DNA from: Acidobacteriota bacterium
GTDB lineage: Bacteria > Acidobacteriota > Terriglobia > Bryobacterales > Bryobacteraceae
Direction of reading: 5' to 3'
DNA length: 45,810 bases
NCBI GenBank assembly: GCA_026394015.1
Contig: JAPKZA010000256.1
Span: 1-45,810, forward strand
How positions within the stretch are numbered: the first letter of the stretch is position 1; each line of letters opens with the position of its first letter. A program made the translations under genes and the position numbers. Positions 25,604 through 32,746 of the stretch are shown in pieces. The notes beneath the pieces were generated by a model, which ran no database searches, was not told the DNA's origin, and was given only the letters and a program-made list of their open reading frames with translations.

Positions 25604-26481
25604 GGCCATGGCTATGGCTCCTGGCGGTGCCCCTATTCGCTCACATGGTCAGCCTCAGCAGCGGGCAGATGGACATCAACGGCACCGAGGCGCAGTTGGT
25701 CCTCCGCGTCCCCGCCTACGAACTGACCGCCGGCGAACAGTCCCTCGACAACGCGTACCAAATCCAGGGCGCTACCCTCGCTAGCCGAGCCTGCGTCCCC
25801 GACGGCCAGGAACTCGTCTGCACCTACAAGTTCACCGCCGTCCCCGCCTCTCCGCGGATCATCTGCCGTCTCGCGCAGGCCCTCGTCGCCAACCACGTCC
25901 ACGTGCTCACCGCTCGCCGCAACGGTGAAATTGCCCGTCAGGTCTTCTCCGGTGCCGTCTTCGACGCCGACCTCCGCTTCGGTGGTGGCCAGGACCCCAT
26001 CCCCGCGGCCCTCGATGGCGTTGGGCAAGCCTTCTCCGGCTGGGCCCGGCTGCTCTTGCTGTTCACGATCGGCTTCGCCGCCCGCCGCCGACGCGAAGCT
26101 TTGGCCTTTGCCCTGGCCCTCGCCGTCAGCCAGGCGGCGTCCTTATTCTTGGCCCTCCCCGCCTCCCCGCGCTTCGTCGAGGCTGCGGCCGCCATCGGTG
26201 TCGGGTACCTCGCCTTCGAAGTCCTGATGCTTCCGCAGGCCGGCCACCGTTGGCTCGCTGTCGCCGGCGTGGGCGTGCTCCTCGGCCTAGGGGTCCCCTC
26301 CGGCGGATCATTCATCTTTTACTCCGCCTTCGTGCTCTCCGCCGTCGCGACGGTCACCGCCATCGGACTTTGGTCTCTAGCCCGCCGCCCCGCCGCTCGA
26401 ACCGTCTCCGCCGCTCTCCTTCTCCTCGCCGTCCTTTGGTTTTCGCTGCAAGTCCTTGGCAAAGTCCCTTCATCGTTCTGA
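25600..26481 (+). CDS. HupE/UreJ-like membrane protein lacking the usual His/Asp motif
   Basis: 293 residues: signal peptide, an extracytoplasmic beta domain to about residue 140, then about six short helices. The plan matches HupE/UreJ_2 proteins, whose first helix normally contains H-x-x-x-G-x-DH-x-x-F. Here the equivalent reads QAFSGWARLLLLFTIGFAAR, and the usual FT-x-x-HS-x-TL region reads LALAVSQAASLFLAL; the metal-binding residues are gone. The later VEAAAAIGVGYLAFEVLML still looks like the VEA-IA-S-x-x-x-A-E helix. The ATG overlaps the permease stop (ATGA), indicating coupling. Its last 17 or so codons reappear 1.95 kb downstream. Family assignment is by pattern only. Confidence 0.6.
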   Translation: MRPWLWLLAVPLFAHMVSLSSGQMDINGTEAQLVLRVPAYELTAGEQSLDNAYQIQGATLASRACVPDGQELVCTYKFTAVPASPRIICRLAQALVANHVHVLTARRNGEIARQVFSGAVFDADLRFGGGQDPIPAALDGVGQAFSGWARLLLLFTIGFAARRRREALAFALALAVSQAASLFLALPASPRFVEAAAAIGVGYLAFEVLMLPQAGHRWLAVAGVGVLLGLGVPSGGSFIFYSAFVLSAVATVTAIGLWSLARRPAARTVSAALLLLAVLWFSLQVLGKVPSSF

Positions 26482-26499
26482 AACATCTCTCCGGTGGCC
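26431..26499 (+). repeat. left copy of a 69-bp direct repeat flanking the island
   Basis: 59 of 69 bases match 28382-28450 without gaps. The block covers the last 17 codons of the HupE-like gene, including the stop, and 18 bases beyond. The longest identical run is 21 bases or more across the CATCGTTCTGAAACATCTCT segment. Confidence 0.88.
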
Positions 26500-26527
26500 C
26501 GATTGCACGACATCTTCTTGGCCCTGT

Positions 26528-26606
26528 CCCAATGCCATCGTCAAGATCAAGAACTCGCAACAGCCTGGATGAACACCACGCTCCCCGTCTCGATTCCCGC
26601 ACCAAT
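26528..26606 (+). pseudogene. remnant of a TonB-dependent receptor 5' end
   Basis: 26531-26557 matches 28611-28637 at 25 of 27 bases. It translates as PNAIVKIKNS, the same words as in the regulatory domain of the receptor at 28485. It is then joined directly to a stretch (26558-26606) matching 28667-28715 at about 35 of 49 bases, with the intervening 29 bases deleted. A stop codon follows PNAIVKIKNSQQPG. Together with the adjacent left repeat it shows that a second receptor gene once began here. The rest of 26482-26663 has no recognisable gene. Confidence 0.75.
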
Positions 26607-26663
26607 CCACTGGAAGACGACAGAGCCTTCGCAGTTGGTACAGGCTTGGTCTGCCCTGTACGA

Positions 26664-27311
26664 CTAGGTGGGACTGTCGTTAATTTCGGGAAGCGCGGCG
26701 AATCTTCTCGCCGAAATGTTGATATCGCCGCATTCGTTCAGGGGGATCGGGCACCGCGGCTCGAGGGCATCAATAACCGCCCACCCCGCGGGTCTGAACT
26801 CAAGCGCGATCGGATGGATGGTTCTCGGGGAGGCTGACTTCGCATGGATGCGCGTGATCGCCGAATCTCGGATCGCGGCAGCCAGCGCCGACACCCGCAA
26901 ATCTGGTGGATCCCCAAGTTCAGCCGAGAACCGAAATCGCCGTTGAGCTTGCCGAATTCGAAGACGGACGATTCCGGGCATCGATTCCACAAGCTTGTCG
27001 CAGGCCAGGCGACCCGCTGATTCGATCCCCAGCGCGGCCAGCAGCGATTTCGGCAGAGCCAAAATCACGCCGAGCGCCTCGGCCTCGTCCTCGGCTAGGC
27101 CGATCAGCCGTGACTGGTAGTTGAATCCGAGTTCGACGCCACCCGCGTTCCCCCGGTGCACGACGATGGGCAGACCCGCCTCGGTTAAGGCATCAATATC
27201 CCGCATCACCGTGCGCCTGGCCACTTCGAGCTCCGTGGCAAGTTGGAGCGTCGTAACCCGTCCGCGGTTCTGTAGCACCAGTAGGATTCGAAGGAGTCTC
27301 GATGCGCGCAT
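26664..27311 (-). CDS. WYL-domain transcriptional regulator (YafY/DeoR-like HTH)
   Basis: 215 residues. The N-terminal winged helix (about 1-60) has LLRILLVLQNRGRVTTLQLA, VARRTVMRDIDALTEAGLPI and the wing VVHRGNAGGVEL. The C-terminal region (about 140-210) with TIHPIALEFRPAGWAVIDAL and DINISARRF resembles a short WYL-type sensor. It is shorter than most family members. Such proteins usually repress or activate a divergent operon in response to a small ligand. Here the divergent operon is the two genes at 27371 and 27800. A palindrome in the shared promoter region is the likely operator. Confidence 0.82.
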   Translation of the reverse strand: MRASRLLRILLVLQNRGRVTTLQLATELEVARRTVMRDIDALTEAGLPIVVHRGNAGGVELGFNYQSRLIGLAEDEAEALGVILALPKSLLAALGIESAGRLACDKLVESMPGIVRLRIRQAQRRFRFSAELGDPPDLRVSALAAAIRDSAITRIHAKSASPRTIHPIALEFRPAGWAVIDALEPRCPIPLNECGDINISARRFAALPEINDSPT

Positions 27312-27325
27312 AAATATTTTCCAAA

Positions 27326-27344
27326 TATGACAGTAGGTGTCGTA
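27326..27344. promoter_or_regulatory. palindromic operator candidate for the WYL regulator
   Basis: TATGACA (27326-27332) and TGTCGTA (27338-27344) form an inverted repeat with one mismatch and a five-base centre (GTAGG). It lies between the divergent regulator and its neighbour, just upstream of the TATAAT box, where a bound protein could block or recruit polymerase. The region is AT-rich compared with its surroundings. Confidence 0.55.
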
Positions 27345-27355
27345 TTACCCGATCC

Positions 27356-27361
27356 TATAAT
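27356..27361 (+). promoter_or_regulatory. -10 box TATAAT, start of a probably leaderless mRNA
   Basis: A perfect TATAAT ends nine bases before the ATG at 27371, and no Shine-Dalgarno sequence lies between them. Transcription would start at or a few bases before the ATG, giving a leaderless message. No good -35 box is seen, which fits an activator- or operator-dependent promoter. Confidence 0.5.
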
Positions 27362-27370
27362 AGACACAAC

Positions 27371-27793
27371 ATGAGCACCGTAACCTACGGATCGGGCACC
27401 CCCGACGACCCTTGGAAGCTAAAGACGCCTCCGATGACCTCGGAATTTCTCGCTTGGCGTGAGGAGACCGAAAAGCCTCCCAAGTTGGTGGTGCAGGTCG
27501 GGAGTACGAAACTCTCCTACCAACTGCGCTGCATCGAAGATCTATCCGCCATGCTCGGGAAGTGCAACGATTGGATGCCGCTGGGCAATGCGGATGAAGG
27601 CAAGCCAGTCACGCCCGGAACCGTGGAAGCCTGGGCGCGTGACGAATCGAACCCGGTGGGCGGCTATTACGGACTCCGAAAAGGCTATCGTGGCCGCTTC
27701 GCCAACTACGTTCCTCCTGTTCTGGAGTTACTCGGCATGGTGGAACTAGAGCACGGGGCCCGCAACAATCGCGTGCGCGCGATCAGGAAGTAG
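27371..27793 (+). CDS. small conserved protein of unknown function
   Basis: 140 residues, soluble, no signal peptide. It carries a set of strongly patterned blocks: GTPDDPWKLKTPP, VVQVGSTKLSYQLRCIEDL, DWMPLGNADEGKP, TVEAWARDESNPVGGYYGLR and KGYRGRFANYVPPVLELLGM. I recall similar short proteins in many bacteria, often beside WYL-type regulators, but know of no assigned function. It is the first gene of the pair divergent from the regulator and probably lacks a leader. The downstream gene follows after six bases. Confidence 0.8.
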   Translation: MSTVTYGSGTPDDPWKLKTPPMTSEFLAWREETEKPPKLVVQVGSTKLSYQLRCIEDLSAMLGKCNDWMPLGNADEGKPVTPGTVEAWARDESNPVGGYYGLRKGYRGRFANYVPPVLELLGMVELEHGARNNRVRAIRK

Positions 27794-27799
27794 CATCGG

Positions 27800-28222
27800 A
27801 TGAAATCGTTCGCTACTCGAATCGAGATTCAGTCGCCCGCGGAAACGGTATGGAGTGTGCTTACGGAGTTGCCGAAATGGACGGAATGGAATTCCACAAT
27901 CGAGCGCACCATTGGCAAGGTTGCGCTGGGCGCAAAGGTGACGGTCTTCGCGAAACAGAGCCCAGGACGAGCATTTCCGCTCCGGGTCACAGCGCTCGAT
28001 GTGCCACGCAGGATGGTCTGGGTCGGTGGTATGCCCTTTGGGTTGTTCCGTGGCACTCGAGTCTATGAACTCCACGCACCCTCTCTCGCGGAAACCGTAT
28101 TCACGATGCGTGAGGATTACACCGGCCCGCTGGCTTCCCTAATTAGCCGGTCGATTCCGGATCTGCAACCGGCATTCGACGAGTTTGCTCAGTGCCTAAA
28201 GCGGGAGGCGGAGCGACGGTGA
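27800..28222 (+). CDS. SRPBCC (START-like) ligand-binding protein
   Basis: 140 residues of the SRPBCC/polyketide-cyclase helix-grip fold. It begins with the typical IEIQSPAETVWSVLTELPKW-x-EWN strand and helix, has LRVTALDVPRRMVWVGGMPF in the middle, and ends with a long C-terminal helix (LQPAFDEFAQCLKREAE). Such proteins bind small hydrophobic ligands or act on them. It is six bases after the preceding gene, so the two form one operon under the WYL-type regulator; a shared role in sensing or handling one compound is an inference. Confidence 0.83.
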   Translation: MKSFATRIEIQSPAETVWSVLTELPKWTEWNSTIERTIGKVALGAKVTVFAKQSPGRAFPLRVTALDVPRRMVWVGGMPFGLFRGTRVYELHAPSLAETVFTMREDYTGPLASLISRSIPDLQPAFDEFAQCLKREAERR

Positions 28223-28340
28223 AGCCTGAATCGCAAAGAACGCGTATCTTTGTGCACCATCCACCCATCCTTGTCGAAATGGACCATGAAGGGCCTCTGT
28301 TCGCCGCTTTGAAACGGACAAGCGGCGCACCGTAGCGTAG

Positions 28341-28358
28341 GCTAGGCGCCATCCTAGC
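28341..28358. repeat. perfect hairpin downstream of the SRPBCC gene
   Basis: GCTAGG (28341-28346) and CCTAGC (28353-28358) pair perfectly around a six-base loop; a bulged outer stem (GCG with CGC) can extend it. There is no T-run. It could end transcription with Rho, stabilise the message or be a dispersed palindromic element. The 262-base stretch 28223-28484 otherwise holds the right direct repeat and the receptor promoter region. Confidence 0.5.
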
Positions 28359-28381
28359 GAAGCGCGAGCCCACGAGTTCCC

Positions 28382-28450
28382 GTCCTCCGGTCTTCTCTCG
28401 AAATCCTTGGCAAAATCCCTTCATCGTTCTGAAACATCTCTTCGGTAGCC
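28382..28450 (+). repeat. right copy of the 69-bp repeat: tail of a second HupE-like gene
   Basis: Ungapped 59/69 match to 26431-26499. In the same frame it encodes VLRSSLEILGKIPSSF and TGA (28430-28432), against VLWFSLQVLGKVPSSF and TGA at the left copy; most differences are silent or conservative. It is therefore a diverged remnant of a second gene copy, not just repeated noncoding DNA. Upstream of 28382 the similarity stops abruptly. Confidence 0.82.
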
Positions 28451-28484
28451 TGAAGGAAGTTCAACTTTCGGGAGAATACCGCTC

Positions 28485-31400
28485 ATGGCTCGCTTCCTTC
28501 GCGCAACATTGTCCCTTCTGTTCGTTCTAGCCCCCCTGGTCGCCCAAACCGACGCTAATAAGGCGCAGGTTAACGGTACCGTCACCGATCCTAACGGTGC
28601 CGTAGTCCCCAACGCCATCGTCAAGATCAAGAATTCGAACACCGGCCTGCTTCGCGAACTCAAGTCCAACAGCGAGGGCGAATACCGCGCCCCCCTCCTC
28701 GATCCCGGCGTCTATGAAATCGCCGTCTCCAGCCCCGCCTTCGCGGAAACCAAACTGACCGACGTCACCCTGACGGTCGGCTCCAGCGCCCGAATCAACG
28801 TTCGTCTCGCCCTCCAGGCGGTCTCTACTGTTGTTGAAGTCGGGGCCACCATGATCGACGTGCAGACCTCCGCCCAAAGCGCCACGGTCAACAGCAACGC
28901 GATTACGAACCTCCCGATTAACGGCCGCCGCTTCCAGGATTTCGCGGTCCTCACCCCCACCGTTCAAGTGGACAACAACACCCGCGGCCAAATCTCCTTC
29001 GCCGGCCAGCGCGCCATCTATTCGAAAATCATGCTCGACGGCGCCGACTACAACCAACCCTTCTTCGGCGGCATCCGCGGCGGAGAGCGCTCCGGTTCCA
29101 TCATCACCGTCCCCCAAGCCGCCATCCAGGAGCTTCAAGTCGTCCCCACTGGTTACACCGCCGAGTACGGCCGCTCCACGGGCGGCGTGATGAACACCAT
29201 CACCAAGTCCGGCGGCAACGATGTCCATGGTGAGGCGTTCTACCAGATCCGCGACCGCGAACTCAGCTCCAACAGCCCCATCTTCCTCGTCAAGCCCTCG
29301 GAAACCCTGCAGCAGTTCGGCGGCGGCGTCGGCGGACCCATCGTCAAAAACAAGCTCTTCTACTTCGGTGCCATCGAAACCCAGCGCTCGGAAATCCCCC
29401 GCCAAACCCTCTTCCCGCAGCTCACCACCTTCACCCCCACCCCGGAAACCCGCGCCGCCTTCGACTATTACAAGAGCCTCGAAAAGCCCTTTAACCAAAC
29501 CAGTCGCGCCACCGCCCTCACCTCAAAAGCCGACTACCAAATGGCCAACGGCGACCGCCTCACCTTCCGTTATAACTTCTCCCGCTCCAGTGAAGACAAC
29601 GCCGTCACCACCGGTGCCGCCGTCAATCCGTTTGCGAATGCGGCCGTCTCCAACGAAGGCACCGAAAAAGATCAAATCAACAACGGCAACGCGTAGTATA
29701 CGAAGCTCTTTTCCGCCAACGTCGTCAACGATTTCCGCTTCACCGGCTCAGCCGAATTGCGCCCCCGCCTTGCCAACTCCTCCCTACCGCTCGTTACCAA
29801 CACCATCGGCAATTACGGCACCCGCAACTTCCTTCCCACCACTCAAAGCGATAAACGCTGGCAGATCACCGACGCGCTCTCGCTCACCCGCGGTCGCCAC
29901 ACCATCAAGCTCGGAGTCGACCTCAACTTCCTCAGCGCCAGCCAAACCTTCGCCTTCAATCAGTTCGGCACCTTTGGCTTCGCCACCACCGACCTCAATG
30001 CCATTCTCCGCACCATGAGCGCCAACGGCACCGGCGGCGTCAATCGTTTCGATATCCCCGCCGCCACCTACGCCCGCGCCATCGGCAACGGGGCCGCGTC
30101 ATTCGATACCAAACAGATTGCCTTCTTCGCCCAGGACAGTTGGAACGTAACTCGCCAACTCAAAATCGACCTCGGCCTCCGTTGGGAAGGCCAGTACAAC
30201 CCCAAGGTTGAGGCGAACAATACCCAGTTGATCAGCCTTCTGAACAACGTCCGCGCCCCCCTCGGCTCGGTCACCAACGTCACCTCCATCCCGAACTCCA
30301 CCGCTCAGGTGATGCCCCGGTTCGGCTTCGCTTACAGCCCGCTCAGCCAACCCACCAAGCTCGTCCTCCGCGGCTTCACCTGCCTCTTCTACGGCGCTAC
30401 GCCGATGCTCAGCTTCGCCGGCGCGGTGAATAACTTCCGCATTCCTCCCGGTGACGTCTCGCTTCAATTCGGTAACCTCCCCGGCCAACTTACGATCTAC
30501 CAAGCCTTCCTCCGTGCCGGGGTCGACCTCAACCGCACCGCCGTCGATGCCCTCCCCGTTCTCAGCATTCAGCAACTGCAGTCCGCCGCCACCTTCGCCG
30601 CCGGTGGCACCACCCGCGACCCGTTCGCCAACGCCAACGTGCTCGCCATGGGCGCTGACTTCAAAAATCCGCGCGCCTTCCAGATGGGCCTCGGCGCTGA
30701 ATCCGAGATTATGAAAGGCTTCACCGTCGGCGCCCAGTTGCACTACGTCAACACCGCCAACCTCCTCCGGAATCGCAACTACAACCTCCCGATCCCGACC
30801 CTCCGCCCCACGGACCAATCTCAGCGTCCCTTCTTTGGCGTCCGCCCCTTTCCCACCGTCAACCAGTTCACGGTTCGCGAAAGCTCCTCCCGCGGCATGT
30901 ACCGCGCTGCTACGATTTCGGCTCAATACCGGAACAAGCGGGTTCAGTTCCAATCGTTTTATACCGTCTCGGAGAACTTCTCCGACGACGACAACGAGCG
31001 CGACGCCGGTGGCTTCGTCTACGAAAACTCCCTCAATCTGAAGCCCGAATACAATTACGCCAACATGGATACCCGCCACCAGTTCACCTCGAACGGCACT
31101 TACAGCCTGCCCCTCGGCATCGACATCGGCGGCATCTTCCGCGTCCGTTCCGGCCTGCCCTTCAACGCCGTGGCCGGCAGCGATCTCAATGGCGATGGCA
31201 ACAACAACGACCGCCCCTACCTTGCCGCTGGCCGGCCGCTGCCCCGCAACAACTTCCGCAATCGCGGCACCAGCACTTTTGATCTCCGTTTGATGAAGAC
31301 CTTCAAGCTGATGGCTGAACGCGCCAAGCTCCAGTTCTCGGTTGAGTTCTTCAACCTGTTCAATGTGGACAACGTCGTCTTTTCCGGCGGCGCGAACATC

Positions 31401-31553
31401 TACGGCGCGGGCATTCTGGCCGCCACCGGTCAACCCGCCGCCATCGATGCCCGCTTCATGCGTCTGCGGTTAGCCGACGGCAACTACGACCGCAACAACC
31501 AACAGGTGGGCAACCCCCGTCAGATCCAGTTCGCCCTGCGTTTCTTCTTCTAG
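28485..31553 (+). pseudogene. Oar-like TonB-dependent receptor, interrupted by one in-frame TAG
   Basis: The frame from 28485 to 31553 would give 1022 residues: signal peptide, carboxypeptidase-regulatory-like domain (NGTVTDPNGAVVPNAIVKIK, about 25-110), plug domain (LPINGRRFQDFAVLTP to YTAEYGRSTGGVMNTITKSG) and a beta-barrel ending in FALRFFF. Codon 404 (29694-29696) is TAG where NNGNAxYTKLFS would normally have Gln, i.e. one CAG-to-TAG change; the frame is otherwise clean. A truncated product would lack the whole barrel. A barrel segment RGFTCLFYGATP also deviates slightly from the usual R-x-G-x-G-x-FY. It may be a recent pseudogene, a read-through or phase-off allele, or a sequencing error. 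Confidence 0.85.
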
Positions 31554-32097
31554 CTAAGCGACTTGAGCCAGAGCTTTGACGGCCGCAGCCTTGCGCCAAT
31601 TTGGCGCAAAGCCGGCCGAATCTCTGAGAATTCGTATCGCTGCGGTGTAGCCAGGAAACGCCGCCTAGTGAAGCGACGTCTGCCCGGTGGAATCGCGCGA
31701 ATTCACCTTCCATCCCGCTTGCACGAGGTATTGCAGCGCTGAAACAAGGTGTTCGAAGTGCCACTCGCAACTGGCGTGCAGAATGGACGTTCCGGCATTG
31801 GGGTCAGCGCCCGCCTTCAACAGCTCATCCCCAAAGCGAAAGTGAGCCGCGTGTCCAACCGCAATCATGAACGGCGTGGCCTTGCGCGTTTGGCGGCCTC
31901 GGAAAGGCGCGCGGCCGACAGGAGCCAAAGGTTGGTCATGCCCGTCGGATGAGGCGTAGCGGGCTTAAAACAGTGAAGCAGATCTGCCGCTAATTTGTTG
32001 GGGCAACTTGGTTCGGGTTCGCCCCGCGATCCAGTAGTCGCGTCACTTCTTCGCCGTCGCCCGCCCAGCAAGCGTTGTGCAGAAGCTGCCACTTCAT
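31554..32097 (-). pseudogene. broken ankyrin-repeat protein gene
   Basis: Starting at ATG 32097 the reading is MKWQLLHNACWAGDGEEVTR then LLDRGANPN, a clear ankyrin repeat, ending at TAG (31992-31990). After a frame change, 31928-31665 continues with KATPFMIAVGHAAHFRFGDE, LLKAGADPNAGTSILHASCE and NSRDSTGQTSLH. The last His is followed by TAG where repeats have Trp (LHWAA). The same frame then goes on with AAFPGYTAAIRILRDSAG to the TAG at 31556-31554. At least one frame shift and two stops make it non-functional. It ends directly at the stop of the receptor gene. Confidence 0.78.
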
Positions 32098-32192
32098 CGA
32101 AGTCAGAGTATCTCTTGAAGTCCGACCCACGCAAGCACCCTCGCTAACGCCGACATTTACGCGAAGCACGTACCTGTGGAGGCGGCCGCTGC

Positions 32193-32450
32193 TTAGTAGT
32201 GATAACGACAGGCTAAGATCCGAATCTTGTCTGGAAGGACCTGATAAACCAAGCGGTGTTCCTGGTCAATGCGCCGCGACCAACAGCCCACCAACTCGTG
32301 TTTGAGGGGTTCGGGCTTTCCAATGCCGGAAAACGGATCACGCTGAGTATCTCCCACCAGCCGAATGATCCGGATTGCCTGGCTTCGATCGTGTTGAGCC
32401 CACCAAGTGAGGTCGTCGAATGCGGAGGGGTCGAACTCGATGCCTCTCAC
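32193..32450 (-). CDS. yoeB: toxin of a type II toxin-antitoxin pair, YoeB family
   Basis: 85 residues, the normal length for this ribosome-dependent mRNA interferase. The active-site residues known from E. coli YoeB are present: Glu47 in GKPEPLKH, Arg66 in EEHRLVY-like DQEHRLVYQV, and the C-terminal His84-Tyr85 in ACRYHY. The toxin therefore looks intact. Its start overlaps the antitoxin stop by four bases (ATGA), the standard arrangement in which antitoxin is made first. The 95 bases between it and the ankyrin remnant show nothing recognisable. Confidence 0.92.
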   Translation of the reverse strand: MRGIEFDPSAFDDLTWWAQHDRSQAIRIIRLVGDTQRDPFSGIGKPEPLKHELVGCWSRRIDQEHRLVYQVLPDKIRILACRYHY

Positions 32451-32656
32451 AGGCCCAGTTTCGTCACTACGTCCTCTAGCGACACGCCGTTTCGTCGCTC
32501 AAGAGCGTCCTGCAGTCGCTGGCGCATCGCGTCAGATTTCAAGAGATAAGCAGTTTCACGCTCTGAGGCAATCTCCCTCCAAAGAGTGATCGGCACAATC
32601 ACGGCAGTGGCTTCGCCAGCTTCGTTCGACACAATTTGGATGTCAATCTCAGGCAC
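32447..32656 (-). CDS. yefM: antitoxin, YefM/Phd family (short form)
   Basis: 69 residues, somewhat shorter than typical YefM (about 80-90). The N-terminal DNA-binding part is reduced (IQIVSNEAGEATAVIVPITLW), followed by the helix with AYLLKSDAMRQRLQDALER and a C-terminal tail NGVSLEDVVTKLG that should wrap the toxin. The start is a GTG at 32656. The product should neutralise YoeB and repress its own operon through the palindrome just upstream. The pair may be a maintenance element of the accessory region. Confidence 0.82.
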   Translation of the reverse strand: MPEIDIQIVSNEAGEATAVIVPITLWREIASERETAYLLKSDAMRQRLQDALERRNGVSLEDVVTKLGL

Positions 32657-32659
32657 AGA

Positions 32660-32678
32660 CCCAGTTTAACTCGCTGGG
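32660..32678. promoter_or_regulatory. possible operator upstream of yefM-yoeB
   Basis: CCCAG (32660-32664) and CTGGG (32674-32678) form an inverted repeat with an AT-rich nine-base centre (TTTAACTCG), four bases upstream of the antitoxin GTG. The position suits autorepression by the antitoxin-toxin complex, but the arms are short. Confidence 0.35.
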
Positions 32679-32746
32679 GACGGCAAAGTGTCGTTCCAAT
32701 CCGCCCTCCTGCGAGAACGGACGATTTTTGAATCGGAAGCCAGAAC

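Noticed and set aside
29697-31553. Separate second gene for the receptor barrel
   Set aside because: Same frame as the upstream part, no start codon with a ribosome site and no signal peptide; it is the continuation of the gene broken by the TAG at 29694.
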